Assembly: GCA_002391235.1 (NCBI GenBank)
Contig: DGRX01000005.1
Coordinates: 4,824 to 68,823, forward strand
Reading direction: 5' to 3'
Source of the DNA: Treponema sp. UBA4377
GTDB lineage: Bacteria > Spirochaetota > Spirochaetia > Treponematales > Treponemataceae
Length of the DNA stretch: 64,000 nucleotides
Positions 49,474 through 58,181 of this stretch are shown here, one piece after another (within the stretch, counting starts at the first letter, position 1; every line of letters begins with the position of its first letter). Made by a program: the position numbers and the translations under genes. The notes under the pieces were generated by a model. That model worked only from the letters and a program-made list of their open reading frames with translations. It was not told the DNA's origin and did no database searches.

Positions 49474-51137
49474 TGGACTAGCTTGATGTCTTTTATCGCG
49501 TAGCCATTCTGCGAGCGATGGTTGTTGTTTTGGATTACCAAAGCGTCAACCAACGTCCACGAAAATTTTCCTTCGGACACTCGCCAATTTGTTTGAGGAG
49601 TCCAGCCTCCGACATCGTTAAGCGTTTTTAGCGGAATGGAAACTTTATGCCAGTATCCGTCAGGCTTTACGTCGTCCGTTGTCACAATGGTTGACGCTCT
49701 CCACGGAAATATTTTCGCTTCCATGTCTCTAAAGTAAACCGTAATGTCGAATTTTTTATCAAGGCTCTTTGCGTAAAATTCCAATTTTGCGTTCTGGTCA
49801 AAAAGCCTTGTAAAATCGCAAGCTTCCTTAAACTGGAACAAAAGCTCGTCGTAGGGCTTTAAATCCTTTAATTCGATGAATCGTTCGTTTGAATCGTTTT
49901 CCGATGCCGCCAACGAGCCTTGCGCGCTCCAAGACTGAACTCGGATAAGGTCCGCGCTTCCGTCCTTGTATATTGTGTAGTCGTTGTTTTTTACAGCGCG
50001 CGAAAACCAAGTCTCGCTTTTTGCGGCGGAAGGATACTTGTAGCCCATCGCTTCGATTACCTGCCTGTTCAAGTCGTCGGGAAAGCGCGATTCCTGCGGC
50101 GACTTGTAAAGGCCAAACTCTTGCGTGTAGTCCCAGCTTAATCGCGCGATGCCGCGTTCGTCCATCCACTTGCATTTCATTCTATACCAATTGGCTCTCT
50201 CCTCTGGGTCGGCGTAAGTCATAAGGACTCCAAACTCGTTGCACATAAGGGCCGCGTTCCTTTTGTTCGCGAATTCAACGGCCTTGTCCAAGGGGGAGGC
50301 GAGCGTTTTTTCCGCAGAGTCTTCTTTGTAGTTGTTTATTTCCCATTTTTCGGCGTCGGTCGCGTTTGGGGGAAGCGGCGGCATTCTTTCCTTTACATAG
50401 GGAAAGGGAATGTTTTTTATGCGTTTGGAAAAAGTCCACGAGGCGCCTTGGTGCGTGAACAAAAAGGGCGTGTAGTCGTGGAAGTTGTAAATCAAGTTGT
50501 CGTCTTTATAAAATGGAAGCTTTAGCATCGAGTCAAGGGAGTCCCAATAGCCGCCGCCTACAATTATCGAATGCTTTTTGTCTATGGCTCTAATCGCTTG
50601 CAAAACTTTTCCCTGGACTTTTCCCCATTTTGAGATGTCGGCTTGCATGTTTCCGCTTTCAAAGTGGGGCTCGTTCATCACCTCGTAAATGACAACGCCG
50701 CCCTTGGACTTGTATCGTTCCGCGATTTGGGGCCATATTTTAAGAAGAACGTTTTCTATTTTTGGATTTGTCTGGGAGGCTCCGCTGCAATCGTTGTGAA
50801 AGTCCAATATGATGTATAGGCCCAGCTCTTCGCCCCAGGCAATCGCCTTGTCCAGCATTTCAAAGCATTCCGAGTCCAGCTTGTAGTCGTTGTTTTTGTC
50901 CGCCCAAACGTCAAACCAGACGGGAATGCGGACCGCTTCCACGCCGATGCTTTTTAAATTTTCAAAATCTTTCTTTCCATATAAGAGGGTGTTGAATTTT
51001 CCGTATTCCATCCAAACCGGCAGATTGACTCCCTTGCTGAAAGGCAGCTGCTTTTTGACTTTGGGAACGGTGGAGGCGAACATGGCGCCGGAAAAAAGCG
51101 CGGCGGCTATGGCCGCAAAGAGCATTTTTTTCATCAT
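49470..51137 (-). CDS. Secreted glycoside hydrolase family 5 (endoglucanase-type)
   Basis: 555 residues. Signal peptide after MMKKMLFAAIAAALFSGAMF. The GH5 barrel spans about residues 30-380: GVNLPVWMEYGKF, VEAVRIPVWFDVW, LYIILDFHNDCSG, the acid/base Glu in VIYEVMNEPHFES, YNFHDYTPFLFTHQG and the nucleophile Glu in ALMCNEFGVLMTY with LSWDYTQEFG. The C-terminal 150 residues form a beta-rich module (DLIRVQSWSAQGSLA, WRASTIVTTDDVKPDGYWHK) like a carbohydrate-binding domain. It probably cuts beta-glucans or related plant polysaccharides outside the cell. ATG 51137 or 51134 with GAGAGG; a TATAAT box lies about 27 bases upstream. Confidence 0.9.
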   Translation of the reverse strand: MMKKMLFAAIAAALFSGAMFASTVPKVKKQLPFSKGVNLPVWMEYGKFNTLLYGKKDFENLKSIGVEAVRIPVWFDVWADKNNDYKLDSECFEMLDKAIAWGEELGLYIILDFHNDCSGASQTNPKIENVLLKIWPQIAERYKSKGGVVIYEVMNEPHFESGNMQADISKWGKVQGKVLQAIRAIDKKHSIIVGGGYWDSLDSMLKLPFYKDDNLIYNFHDYTPFLFTHQGASWTFSKRIKNIPFPYVKERMPPLPPNATDAEKWEINNYKEDSAEKTLASPLDKAVEFANKRNAALMCNEFGVLMTYADPEERANWYRMKCKWMDERGIARLSWDYTQEFGLYKSPQESRFPDDLNRQVIEAMGYKYPSAAKSETWFSRAVKNNDYTIYKDGSADLIRVQSWSAQGSLAASENDSNERFIELKDLKPYDELLFQFKEACDFTRLFDQNAKLEFYAKSLDKKFDITVYFRDMEAKIFPWRASTIVTTDDVKPDGYWHKVSIPLKTLNDVGGWTPQTNWRVSEGKFSWTLVDALVIQNNNHRSQNGYAIKDIKLVH

Positions 51138-51226
51138 AAACCTCTCTATTGTGTATACATCCGCCATTATAGCATTTTTTTGGCTTTTTAGGTATAAAAA
51201 TATAGAAAAAAAGATGAAAATTTCGT

Positions 51227-51256
51227 TTGACAAAAGCGCGGTAATTGCGTTATAAT
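51227..51256 (+). promoter_or_regulatory. flaA operon promoter
   Basis: TTGACA (51227-51232), 18-base spacer, TATAAT (51251-51256). It is a housekeeping-type promoter, not a sigma-28 flagellar one; the leader of about 50 bases is AT-rich and ends with AAGGAG. Confidence 0.78.
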
Positions 51257-51314
51257 AAAATAATTATTATTATTGCGAATAAAAAATTCCGATAAGTAAA
51301 ATAAGGAGTTCTGC

Positions 51315-52076
51315 ATGAAAAAAGGCTTATTTGTCCTTGCTAGTTTGTCTCTCCTTTTGGCCTTCGGCTCAGCGGCTTTTGCCCAGCCGAACACTAAAAG
51401 CGTAGTGACAATTACTATTGATAGTTTTGACAAAATTGGCAGCCAGGACTTGCCAATGTGGGAAAAGGGAAAATGGGTCAAGACCAGTTGGGATTGGGCC
51501 GTTCAAGCCAGCCGCTTTGTAACGGAAGGCTATCCTATTAAGAACACTTTCGAGGCTATTCCCAATTCTCTTCGCGTTTTGCGTACTGAAGAAGAAAAGG
51601 CCACAGTTTTGGGCCTCAAGACCAAGTTCAACCGCAAGGGAGACAACTGGTTCGAGCTTTATCCCACAAAGGACGACAAACCCTTTGAGATTCCGCTTGA
51701 GGGCACTGTAACGCAGTTTGACTTCTGGGTTTGGGGCGCCAACTACTTGTATTTCTTGGACTTGCTCGTTCGCGACGCGGACGGAACAGTTCACATTCTT
51801 CCGGCCGGAAACGTGGCTTTTGACGGCTGGCGCAATGTAATCGTAAAAGTTCCCGGCTATATCCGCCAGCACTCGCGCTTGCGCTCAGGTCCCGCAAAGA
51901 TGACTTTTGTCGGCTTCCGCGTTACTACGGATCCGGCGGAATATGTTGACGACTTTATGATTTACTTTGACGAGCTCAAATACACTACATACACGCTTTC
52001 TAATATTTTCGACGGCTATGAATTGCAGGACGCCGATTTTGGCGATGACGGCGACGGCTCAGGAGAGGCAAAATAA
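51315..52076 (+). CDS. flaA: Flagellar filament outer layer protein FlaA (first copy)
   Basis: 253 residues. Signal peptide MKKGLFVLASLSLLLAFGSA, cleavage after AFA. FlaA proteins form the sheath of spirochaete periplasmic flagella. Seen: SFDKIGSQDLPMWEKGKWVK, FVTEGYPIKNTFEAIPNSLR, KTKFNRKGDNWFELYP, GTVTQFDFWVWGANYLYFLD and GFRVTTDPAEYVDDFMIYFD. The acidic tail (DADFGDDGDGSGEA) is common in treponemal FlaA. It is followed by a second flaA with TAATG overlap. Confidence 0.93.
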   Translation: MKKGLFVLASLSLLLAFGSAAFAQPNTKSVVTITIDSFDKIGSQDLPMWEKGKWVKTSWDWAVQASRFVTEGYPIKNTFEAIPNSLRVLRTEEEKATVLGLKTKFNRKGDNWFELYPTKDDKPFEIPLEGTVTQFDFWVWGANYLYFLDLLVRDADGTVHILPAGNVAFDGWRNVIVKVPGYIRQHSRLRSGPAKMTFVGFRVTTDPAEYVDDFMIYFDELKYTTYTLSNIFDGYELQDADFGDDGDGSGEAK

Positions 52077-52807
52077 TGAAAAAGATAATTTTTACCGCAT
52101 TGACAATATTCTTGGCGGCGGGCCTTGCGTTCGCCCAGGCAGACAGCCAGGGAAATTTAAGCTTGGCTGATCCCAACCCTAACAATGTTGGAGCGGACTC
52201 TGCCGCCAGCGCCTTGCGCGAAGTTTCTTTGGATAAGTTTGAGCGCGACGGTTCTTGGAACATTCACATTTCTCCGGACCACGGAATCGCCAATATCCGC
52301 TTGTTTGAGGGAAGCCCTGCCGCAAAGCAGCCCCTCGAAGGCGAAGAAGAGCAGGTTGACACCCACGCTTTGGGTTGCAAAATCCAGTTCTTCCGCCGCG
52401 GAATCAACTCCATCTATATTACAGCCGTTCGCCCGATTCCGATTGAGGGAATCACAAAGACTGTAAGCGTTTGGATCGCCGGACGCAACCAGAACCACGA
52501 CATTTATCTCTTGGTTCAGGACTATTTTGGACATGACTTTGAGCTCTACCTTGGAAACCTTGGTTTCAGCGGCTGGAAGCGCCTTTCTACAGCGGTTCCG
52601 CCGTCAGAGGACGGAGAGCACGGAATCGTTCAGTCTAGCGCCTATCATGGAGACCGACCGGGATTGCGCATTCGCGGCTTTAGAATCGACTGCAACCCGG
52701 TTCTTGCCCGTGGAACATACTTTGTTTACTTTGACGACCTTCGCGCCGTGACCGACCTTTACGACATGGAAAACCGCGACGAAGACGACATGGTTGACAA
52801 CTGGTAA
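52076..52807 (+). CDS. Flagellar filament outer layer protein FlaA (second copy)
   Basis: 243 residues, signal peptide MKKIIFTALTIFLAAGLAFA. A divergent FlaA paralogue: VSLDKFERDGSWNIHISPDH, KIQFFRRGINSIYITAVRPI, KTVSVWIAGRNQNHDIYLLV, GNLGFSGWKRLSTAVPPSED and GTYFVYFDDLRAVTD. Its ATG shares one base with the stop of the first copy, so the two are translationally coupled, which would keep their amounts matched in the sheath. Same order is known in other treponemes. Confidence 0.92.
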   Translation: MKKIIFTALTIFLAAGLAFAQADSQGNLSLADPNPNNVGADSAASALREVSLDKFERDGSWNIHISPDHGIANIRLFEGSPAAKQPLEGEEEQVDTHALGCKIQFFRRGINSIYITAVRPIPIEGITKTVSVWIAGRNQNHDIYLLVQDYFGHDFELYLGNLGFSGWKRLSTAVPPSEDGEHGIVQSSAYHGDRPGLRIRGFRIDCNPVLARGTYFVYFDDLRAVTDLYDMENRDEDDMVDNW

Positions 52808-52825
52808 TTCGGCGCGATAACCTAG

Positions 52826-52864
52826 AAAAGCCGCTCAGCAATCGCTTGGGCGGCTTTTTTTTAT
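52826..52864. terminator. Terminator after the flaA pair
   Basis: AAAAGCCGC pairs with GCGGCTTTT around a 15-base loop, followed by a T-run; A-rich left arm lets it serve the convergent gene too. Confidence 0.85.
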
Positions 52865-53569
52865 TTTGTAGAAATACGCGCGGCCCTCATGCGGGACGCG
52901 CTCAATAAGGCCGGCCTTGCGCAAAATCCATAAAAGGAGGTTTGCGTAGGGCGCGGCTTCTTTTTTTTGTTCGGCGATAAAGGCGTCTCTAACCGTCGCC
53001 GCGCAAAAGGGCGCGGGAAGCTCTTTTGGCAACAAGCCCAGCCAGTCTTTTTTTCCGTTAAGCTTCCAAGAAGTCCCGATTGTCAAAAGCGCCTTGTCCG
53101 TTTTTTGCCAGTCTTTTTTAAAGCGCCGCCGGCCGTTTTTGGCTTGCTGGGGGCTGTCTGTTTTGGCGCGCTTTTCGACGACTGTGATTTCAGGCAATAT
53201 TATCGAAAGCTTTTTGTCGGTCAAAAGCGGCGCGATTCCCGTAAGCTCTTTAAGCTCGGAGTAGAGGCTTTCTTTTTTTGGGCTTTTGCGCCGCGAGACC
53301 AACTTTCCGTCTTGCGCGCAAGTCTCGATAATCTTTTCTTTTATTATAGGGTGAACGATTGTGACGCGGCGTTTTGCGGCCAAGAGCGCGCCGGCTTTTT
53401 CTTTTAAGGCGCCGACGTTCTTTGTTTGGATTTCAACGATTTCGCCGTCAGGACAGGCCAAATCGCATATCCAGCGTTCCACCTGGACTTCTTCTTGGGC
53501 TGAAAATTGGACCGCGTAAAATGTCTTTAGGGCCTTGTGAAGCTGGCTTTCGTTTAGGGTGTTTATCAT
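52835..53569 (-). CDS. Unknown protein with possible nuclease-like core
   Basis: 244 residues from ATG 53569. An N-terminal domain has NESQLHKALKTFYAVQFSAQ, VERWICDLACPDGEIVEIQT and RRVTIVHPIIKEKIIETC; the Asp followed by E-x-Q-T and a later Lys resembles a PD-(D/E)XK fold core, without certainty. The middle is basic (KNGRRRFKKDWQKTDKALLT). The C-terminal part (AATVRDAFIAEQKKEAAPYA, RKAGLIERVPHEGRAYFYKI) looks like a winged helix. A -10-like TATAGT lies five bases before the ATG with no Shine-Dalgarno sequence. It may bind DNA; function unknown. Confidence 0.65.
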   Translation of the reverse strand: MINTLNESQLHKALKTFYAVQFSAQEEVQVERWICDLACPDGEIVEIQTKNVGALKEKAGALLAAKRRVTIVHPIIKEKIIETCAQDGKLVSRRKSPKKESLYSELKELTGIAPLLTDKKLSIILPEITVVEKRAKTDSPQQAKNGRRRFKKDWQKTDKALLTIGTSWKLNGKKDWLGLLPKELPAPFCAATVRDAFIAEQKKEAAPYANLLLWILRKAGLIERVPHEGRAYFYKIKKSRPSDC

Positions 53570-53642
53570 CAAAAACTATACAAATAAATAAGTGTTCGGC
53601 AAAAAAAAATCTTATTTTTTTTATTATCGGCGTTTTTTTTAG

Positions 53643-53713
53643 TTGACATTATCAAATTTTGGGGTAAAATAGTCATAAAGTGGATTTTTGTGGTAAAAAG
53701 TGGAAGTTAGTGG
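53643..53713 (+). promoter_or_regulatory. mraZ promoter and four MraZ boxes
   Basis: TTGACA (53643-53648), 16-base spacer, TAAAAT (53665-53670). Then GTGG occurs at 53680, 53690, 53700 and 53710, exactly ten bases apart. MraZ binds such spaced repeats in its own leader in other bacteria, so autorepression of the division cluster is expected. Confidence 0.8.
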
Positions 53714-53714
53714 A

Positions 53715-54158
53715 ATGAACTTGTTGACTGGCGAGTATTCGACAACGTTGGACGAAAAAGGAAGAATCTCCCTTCCGGCCAAAATAAAGGCCGCGCTTGA
53801 TTGCGGATCCTTGGTTGTCACTCGCGGCTTTGACAAGTGCCTTTGGCTTTTTACACCCGACGAATGGGAAAAAATCAGCTCTTCAGTGATGGAAAAGGCT
53901 TCGCCCTTCAATCCGCAGCACCGTTCGGTTTTAAGGCATTTGATTTCGCCGGCGACGGACATTGAGATTGACAAGAGCGGCCGCCTTTCGATTACGCAGG
54001 CCTTGCGCGAAAGCGCCGGCTTGACAAAAGACTGCGTGCTTTTGGGCGTCAACAAGTACTTGGAGCTTTGGGACGCGCAGAGCTATGCCGAATACTTGGA
54101 AGCCAACGCTTCGTCGATTGACAGCGCGGCCGAAGAGTTGGGCGCTATTGTGTTTTGA
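53715..54158 (+). CDS. mraZ: Transcriptional regulator MraZ
   Basis: 147 residues with two SpoVT-AbrB-like halves: LLTGEYSTTLDEKGRISLPA and, later, ATDIEIDKSGRLSITQALRE with CVLLGVNKYLELWDAQSYAE. It binds DNA as a ring and controls the mra/division cluster. ATG 53715 (MNLLTGEY) is chosen over GTG 53700 because it matches the family start and the GTG lies inside a binding box. Confidence 0.95.
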   Translation: MNLLTGEYSTTLDEKGRISLPAKIKAALDCGSLVVTRGFDKCLWLFTPDEWEKISSSVMEKASPFNPQHRSVLRHLISPATDIEIDKSGRLSITQALRESAGLTKDCVLLGVNKYLELWDAQSYAEYLEANASSIDSAAEELGAIVF

Positions 54159-54193
54159 TGACTAGCCATCGGGCTTGATATAGGGTGGGAAAA

Positions 54194-55189
54194 ATGACGC
54201 CGGTGCATGTTCCGGTTCTTTTGGCGGAATGTTTGGAGGAACTTTCGCCAGTTGGGGAGCCGTTTGAAAAAGACGCTTTTATGATTGACTCGACTTTGGG
54301 GGAAGGCGGGCATAGCGAAGCGTTCTTAAAAATGTATCCGGGCTTGAAGATTTGCGGGCTTGACGCTGACAAGGCGATTCAGGCTCGCGCGAAGGAAAGG
54401 CTTTCTGTCTTTGGCGACAGAATGTCTTTTTACAACGGGTGGTTCAACGATTTTTATTCTGGCTATCCCGAAAATTTGCCTAAGCCAAACTTGATTTTGT
54501 TTGACTTGGGCATTTCGATTTTTCATTACGAATTGTCCGGCCGCGGCTTTTCGTTTAGGAATGACGAACCTTTGGACATGAGGATTGATCCTTCCAAAGG
54601 AAAAAGCGCGGCTGACATTGTGAACGATTTGAACGAGCGCGACTTGGCCGACTTGATTTACCTTTACGGCGAAGAAAAGCTTAGCCGCAAAATCGCGGCG
54701 GCGATCGTTCAAGCAAGGGCTGCGGCAAGGATTGAGTCCAGCGCCGCGCTTGCCGGAATAATTTCGGACGCGGTCGGAAATCGATACGCGCGCGAAAAGA
54801 TTCATCCGGCCACGCGAACTTTTCAGGCCTTGCGAATCGCGGTCAACGACGAGCTGGGGCATTTGCCGAGGGCGCTGTTTGACGCCTTTAACGTCTTGGC
54901 CGCCGGCGGAAAAATGGGAGTGATTACGTTCCATTCCTTGGAGGATAGAATCGTAAAGAACTTTTTCCGCAATTTGGGAAAAGAATGCGTTTGCCCGCCC
55001 AACGCGCCAAAGTGCGTGTGCGGCGGAAGGCCTTGCGCGGAGCTTTTGACAAGAAAGCCGCTTGGGCCCAGCGACAAAGAGATAAAGGAAAATTCTCCTT
55101 CCAGGAGCGCCAAGCTTAGGGTTGTGAGAAAGATAATTGACGCGGGCGAAAATCGCCTGGCCGGCTTGGAGGCGGCGTTGGGAAAATGA
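54194..55189 (+). CDS. rsmH: 16S rRNA (cytosine-1402-N4)-methyltransferase
   Basis: 331 residues. RsmH marks: TPVHVPVLLAECLEELSPVG, FMIDSTLGEGGHSEAFLKMY, ILFDLGISIFHYELSGRGFS with PLDMRID, NDLNERDLADLIYLYGEEKL, HPATRTFQALRIAVNDELGH and VITFHSLEDRIVKNFFRNLG. It methylates C1402 in the ribosomal P site. DLGIS stands where most have DLGVS. ATG 54194; a GTG nine bases earlier is also in frame. ftsL overlaps its stop by four bases. Confidence 0.95.
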   Translation: MTPVHVPVLLAECLEELSPVGEPFEKDAFMIDSTLGEGGHSEAFLKMYPGLKICGLDADKAIQARAKERLSVFGDRMSFYNGWFNDFYSGYPENLPKPNLILFDLGISIFHYELSGRGFSFRNDEPLDMRIDPSKGKSAADIVNDLNERDLADLIYLYGEEKLSRKIAAAIVQARAAARIESSAALAGIISDAVGNRYAREKIHPATRTFQALRIAVNDELGHLPRALFDAFNVLAAGGKMGVITFHSLEDRIVKNFFRNLGKECVCPPNAPKCVCGGRPCAELLTRKPLGPSDKEIKENSPSRSAKLRVVRKIIDAGENRLAGLEAALGK

Positions 55190-55473
55190 AAGGCAAGAAT
55201 CTTGGCTGGAAAATTTTTACTATCGCTTGCGCCGTGTTGGTTCCGCTGCTTTTCGCGCTGAATGCCATGCAGGCCGCGCGCTATATGAAAGTTCAAAATG
55301 AGGTCAAGGCCCTTGAACAAAAGCAAGTGGAATTGGTCGAAGAAAACAAGCGCTTGATAACTGACATAAGCCTTTTGTCAAGCGGAGAGCGGATAGGCAA
55401 AATCGCCGAAGAGGAGCTCGGAATGCGCAAGGCCGAGTCTGAAGAAATTGTGCGCGTTGAAATGCGTCGTTGA
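55186..55473 (+). CDS. ftsL: Cell division protein FtsL-like
   Basis: 95 residues: short cytoplasmic start, one membrane segment (IFTIACAVLVPLLFALNAMQ), then a coiled coil (VKALEQKQVELVEENKRLIT) ending in GKIAEEELGMRKAESEEIV. Size, topology and place between rsmH and murF identify FtsL, which joins FtsQ and FtsB in the divisome. Sequence identity in this family is always low. Confidence 0.82.
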   Translation: MKGKNLGWKIFTIACAVLVPLLFALNAMQAARYMKVQNEVKALEQKQVELVEENKRLITDISLLSSGERIGKIAEEELGMRKAESEEIVRVEMRR

Positions 55474-55483
55474 AGTAAAAAAG

Positions 55484-56971
55484 ATGGGTGGGGAAGAGAT
55501 TAAGGCTCAAAGCCTTTTGACATTTGACGAACTCTTGGAGAGCGTGTACGGAAAGTACATCGGCTTTGCGGGCGGCGGAGCCAAGGTCTTTGGCTTTACT
55601 TCCGTCGCGACTGACTCAAGGAACGTCAAGCCCGGAAGCCTTTTTGTTCCGCTTATCGGAGAAAAGCAAGACGGCCACAAGTACATTCCCCAGGCGATTG
55701 AAGCCGGCGCGTCTGTAATCTTTGTGACAAATTCAGTTTATCAAAACAACGCAAAGCTTTACATGGATTACGCGGCGGAAAATTTGGACCGGACTTTCAT
55801 TGCCGTTGAAAACAATTTGACGGCCTTGCAAAACGCCGCCCGCGCTTACGTTCAAAAGTTCCCCAATCTTATAAAAATCGGAATCACAGGCTCCAGCGGA
55901 AAGACGACTACAAAAGAAATTCTAACTTCTATCCTAAAAGAAAAATACAATGTGGTCGCGACCGAAGGAAATTTCAACTCCGAGACGGGCTTGCCTTTGA
56001 GCGTCTTTAACATTCGTCCGGAGCATCAGGTTGGCGTTTTTGAGATGGGTATGAACCGCAAGAATGAAATCGGGGAAATCGCCCGCGTTCTCGCTCCCAA
56101 CTACGCGATAATCACAAACATTGGAAACGCGCATATAGGCATTTTGGGAAGCCGCGAAAACATCGCCGAAGAAAAGAAAAAGATTTTCAAGTATATCAAT
56201 GAGAATGGCGCGGCCTTTGTTTCTGACGAAGACGACTTTGCGAACTTTTTGTTGGACGGCGTAAAAGGAAAGCGCGTTCGTTATGGAAAGAACGTTCCTC
56301 AAGAGGCAAGCGGAGTTCAGTTTATAAGCAACGACGGAATTGAAGGAACCCGCTTTGCCGTTGACGGAAAAGAGACGTGCTTGAACATTCCCGGCTTGTA
56401 TAATTACACGAACGCGCTTGGCTGCATCGCATTGGCAAAAACTTTGGGCCTTGGCGCCCGGGAGGTTTGCGCCGGAATCGAGAAGGTTAGGTCTGTTGAC
56501 GGCCGCGGTAACGTAATTGCCATTAACACAAAAAAGAATTCCAATGGAGAGAGTAAAAAAGTCATGTTGATGTACGATTGCTACAACGCGAATCCTGACT
56601 CAATGGAAAAAGCGATTAATCTTTGCGGCTCGCTGGAAATAAAGGGCCGTTTGATTTTTGTTTTGGGCGACATGAAGGAGCTTGGTTCTTCGTCCGCCGA
56701 AGAGCATTCCAGGATCGGCGCTTTGGCGACTTTGTCAAAGCCCAACTTGATTGTCTTTGTGGGGCCTGAAATGGAGAACGGCGCCAAAGCGGCCAAGCTT
56801 TCCGGCTTTTCAAACATTAAGTATTTTCCAACCGCCGACGTTGACAAGGTTAGCGAATGCGTGCTGGATTACGTAAACGACGACGATTTTATTTTGTTAA
56901 AGGCGTCCCATTCAATGAACTTTGACATGATCGCCCAAAAAATTGACGCAGGGGAGGTCGTGTCAGCTTAA
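55484..56971 (+). CDS. murF: UDP-N-acetylmuramoyl-tripeptide-D-alanyl-D-alanine ligase
   Basis: 495 residues. It adds D-Ala-D-Ala to the peptidoglycan precursor. N-terminal domain: FTSVATDSRNVKPGSLFVPL. ATP loop: IKIGITGSSGKTTTKEILTS. Then EGNFNSETGLPLSVF, VFEMGMNRKNEIGEIARVLA, NIGNAHIGILGSRENIAEEK, LMYDCYNANPDSMEKAINL and FVLGDMKELGSSSAEEH. ATG 55484 has only GAAG nearby; an earlier TTG would overlap ftsL. Confidence 0.94.
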   Translation: MGGEEIKAQSLLTFDELLESVYGKYIGFAGGGAKVFGFTSVATDSRNVKPGSLFVPLIGEKQDGHKYIPQAIEAGASVIFVTNSVYQNNAKLYMDYAAENLDRTFIAVENNLTALQNAARAYVQKFPNLIKIGITGSSGKTTTKEILTSILKEKYNVVATEGNFNSETGLPLSVFNIRPEHQVGVFEMGMNRKNEIGEIARVLAPNYAIITNIGNAHIGILGSRENIAEEKKKIFKYINENGAAFVSDEDDFANFLLDGVKGKRVRYGKNVPQEASGVQFISNDGIEGTRFAVDGKETCLNIPGLYNYTNALGCIALAKTLGLGAREVCAGIEKVRSVDGRGNVIAINTKKNSNGESKKVMLMYDCYNANPDSMEKAINLCGSLEIKGRLIFVLGDMKELGSSSAEEHSRIGALATLSKPNLIVFVGPEMENGAKAAKLSGFSNIKYFPTADVDKVSECVLDYVNDDDFILLKASHSMNFDMIAQKIDAGEVVSA

Positions 56972-56972
56972 A

Positions 56973-58181
56973 ATGGCGGGCTACAGTTTTTATCCTGACA
57001 AACCTCTTTCTCAATACAAGAAAAGCGACACGGGGTTGATTGTCTCAATCATCTTGCTTTGGGGCCTTGGAGTCGGCGCCTTGTATTTTTGCTCTTCCGC
57101 TTACAGCGGAAAAATGCTTGGCGGCGAATTTACTTTGGTAAAGCGCCAGCTTGTCGCAAGCCTTGTCGGCTTTGTCGGCTTGGCGTTTTTCGCCTTTGCG
57201 CCGCTTTCAAAAATCAGAAAGCTTTTGCCGCTTGTAATGCTTGCGACTGTCGTTCTTTTGCTTGCGACTTTTGTTCCCGCCTTTAACGAGGAACGAAACG
57301 GAGCCAAGCGTTGGGTCAAGCTTTTGTTCTTTAGATTCCAGCCGTCCGAACTTGCCAAGTTTGCCTTGGTTTTATACTTGGCCAACTTTTTTGACAAGTA
57401 CCAAAAAGAAAAAGACAATGACGAACGAAGCGTCTTTCCCGCGGTAATGGTGATGACGCTTTTTGTCGTTTTGATTTTCGCCGAACGCGACTTTTCGACC
57501 GGCTTGTTTTTGTTTTTGATTTGCCTGCTTTTGTTTTTTATCAGCGGCATCAAGACCTTGTGGCTTATTCCGATGGCCGTTATTGGAATTCCGGCCTTGG
57601 CGATGATGATTGTTTGGGAGCCATATCGAATGGAGCGCATCGCCGGCTACTTGCATCCAGAACAGTTTGGCCAAGGCGTAAACTATCAAACCAACGCTTC
57701 TTTGCGCGCGATAAGCGCCGGCGGTTTTTGGGGCCAGGGAATTGGAAGCGGCTTGGCAAAGCTTTCGAGCATTCCTGAAGTTCAGGCCGACTATATTTTT
57801 GCCGGCTGGACCGAAGCGATGGGCTTTGTCGGGGTTGTCCTTTATTTTATAATTTTGTGCGTCTTTGCATACAGGGCGTATAAGGTTGCCTTTAATTGCC
57901 CAAGCCGCTTTGGCGCTATTGGAACTTTTGGCTGCGCGTCGGTGATTTTGTTCCAATCTTTGGCGAACGTAGCCGTTGTTTGCGGAGCGATTCCCTCAAC
58001 CGGAATTCCGTTGCCGTTTTTTAGCGCGGGCGGTTCGTCGATGATCGTGACCCTTTGCATGTGCGGCTTTATGATTAACGCGGCTCGCGGCGATGAAGAA
58101 GCGGAAGAAGACAATTATTTTGAAAACGATAACGATGATTTAAAAGTTTTGAACGAGGCGGGAGAATATGAGCGATTATAG
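56973..58181 (+). CDS. ftsW: Septal peptidoglycan polymerase FtsW
   Basis: 402 residues, ten membrane segments of the SEDS family. Marks: GAKRWVKLLFFRFQPSELAK, AERDFSTGLFLFLICLLLFF, GVNYQTNASLRAISAGGFWG with GIGSGL, SIPEVQADYIFAGWTEAMGF and IPSTGIPLPFFSAGGSSMIV. The divisome position between murF and ftsQ favours FtsW over RodA. The ATG lies one base after the murF stop. The C-terminal tail is acidic. Confidence 0.93.
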   Translation: MAGYSFYPDKPLSQYKKSDTGLIVSIILLWGLGVGALYFCSSAYSGKMLGGEFTLVKRQLVASLVGFVGLAFFAFAPLSKIRKLLPLVMLATVVLLLATFVPAFNEERNGAKRWVKLLFFRFQPSELAKFALVLYLANFFDKYQKEKDNDERSVFPAVMVMTLFVVLIFAERDFSTGLFLFLICLLLFFISGIKTLWLIPMAVIGIPALAMMIVWEPYRMERIAGYLHPEQFGQGVNYQTNASLRAISAGGFWGQGIGSGLAKLSSIPEVQADYIFAGWTEAMGFVGVVLYFIILCVFAYRAYKVAFNCPSRFGAIGTFGCASVILFQSLANVAVVCGAIPSTGIPLPFFSAGGSSMIVTLCMCGFMINAARGDEEAEEDNYFENDNDDLKVLNEAGEYERL

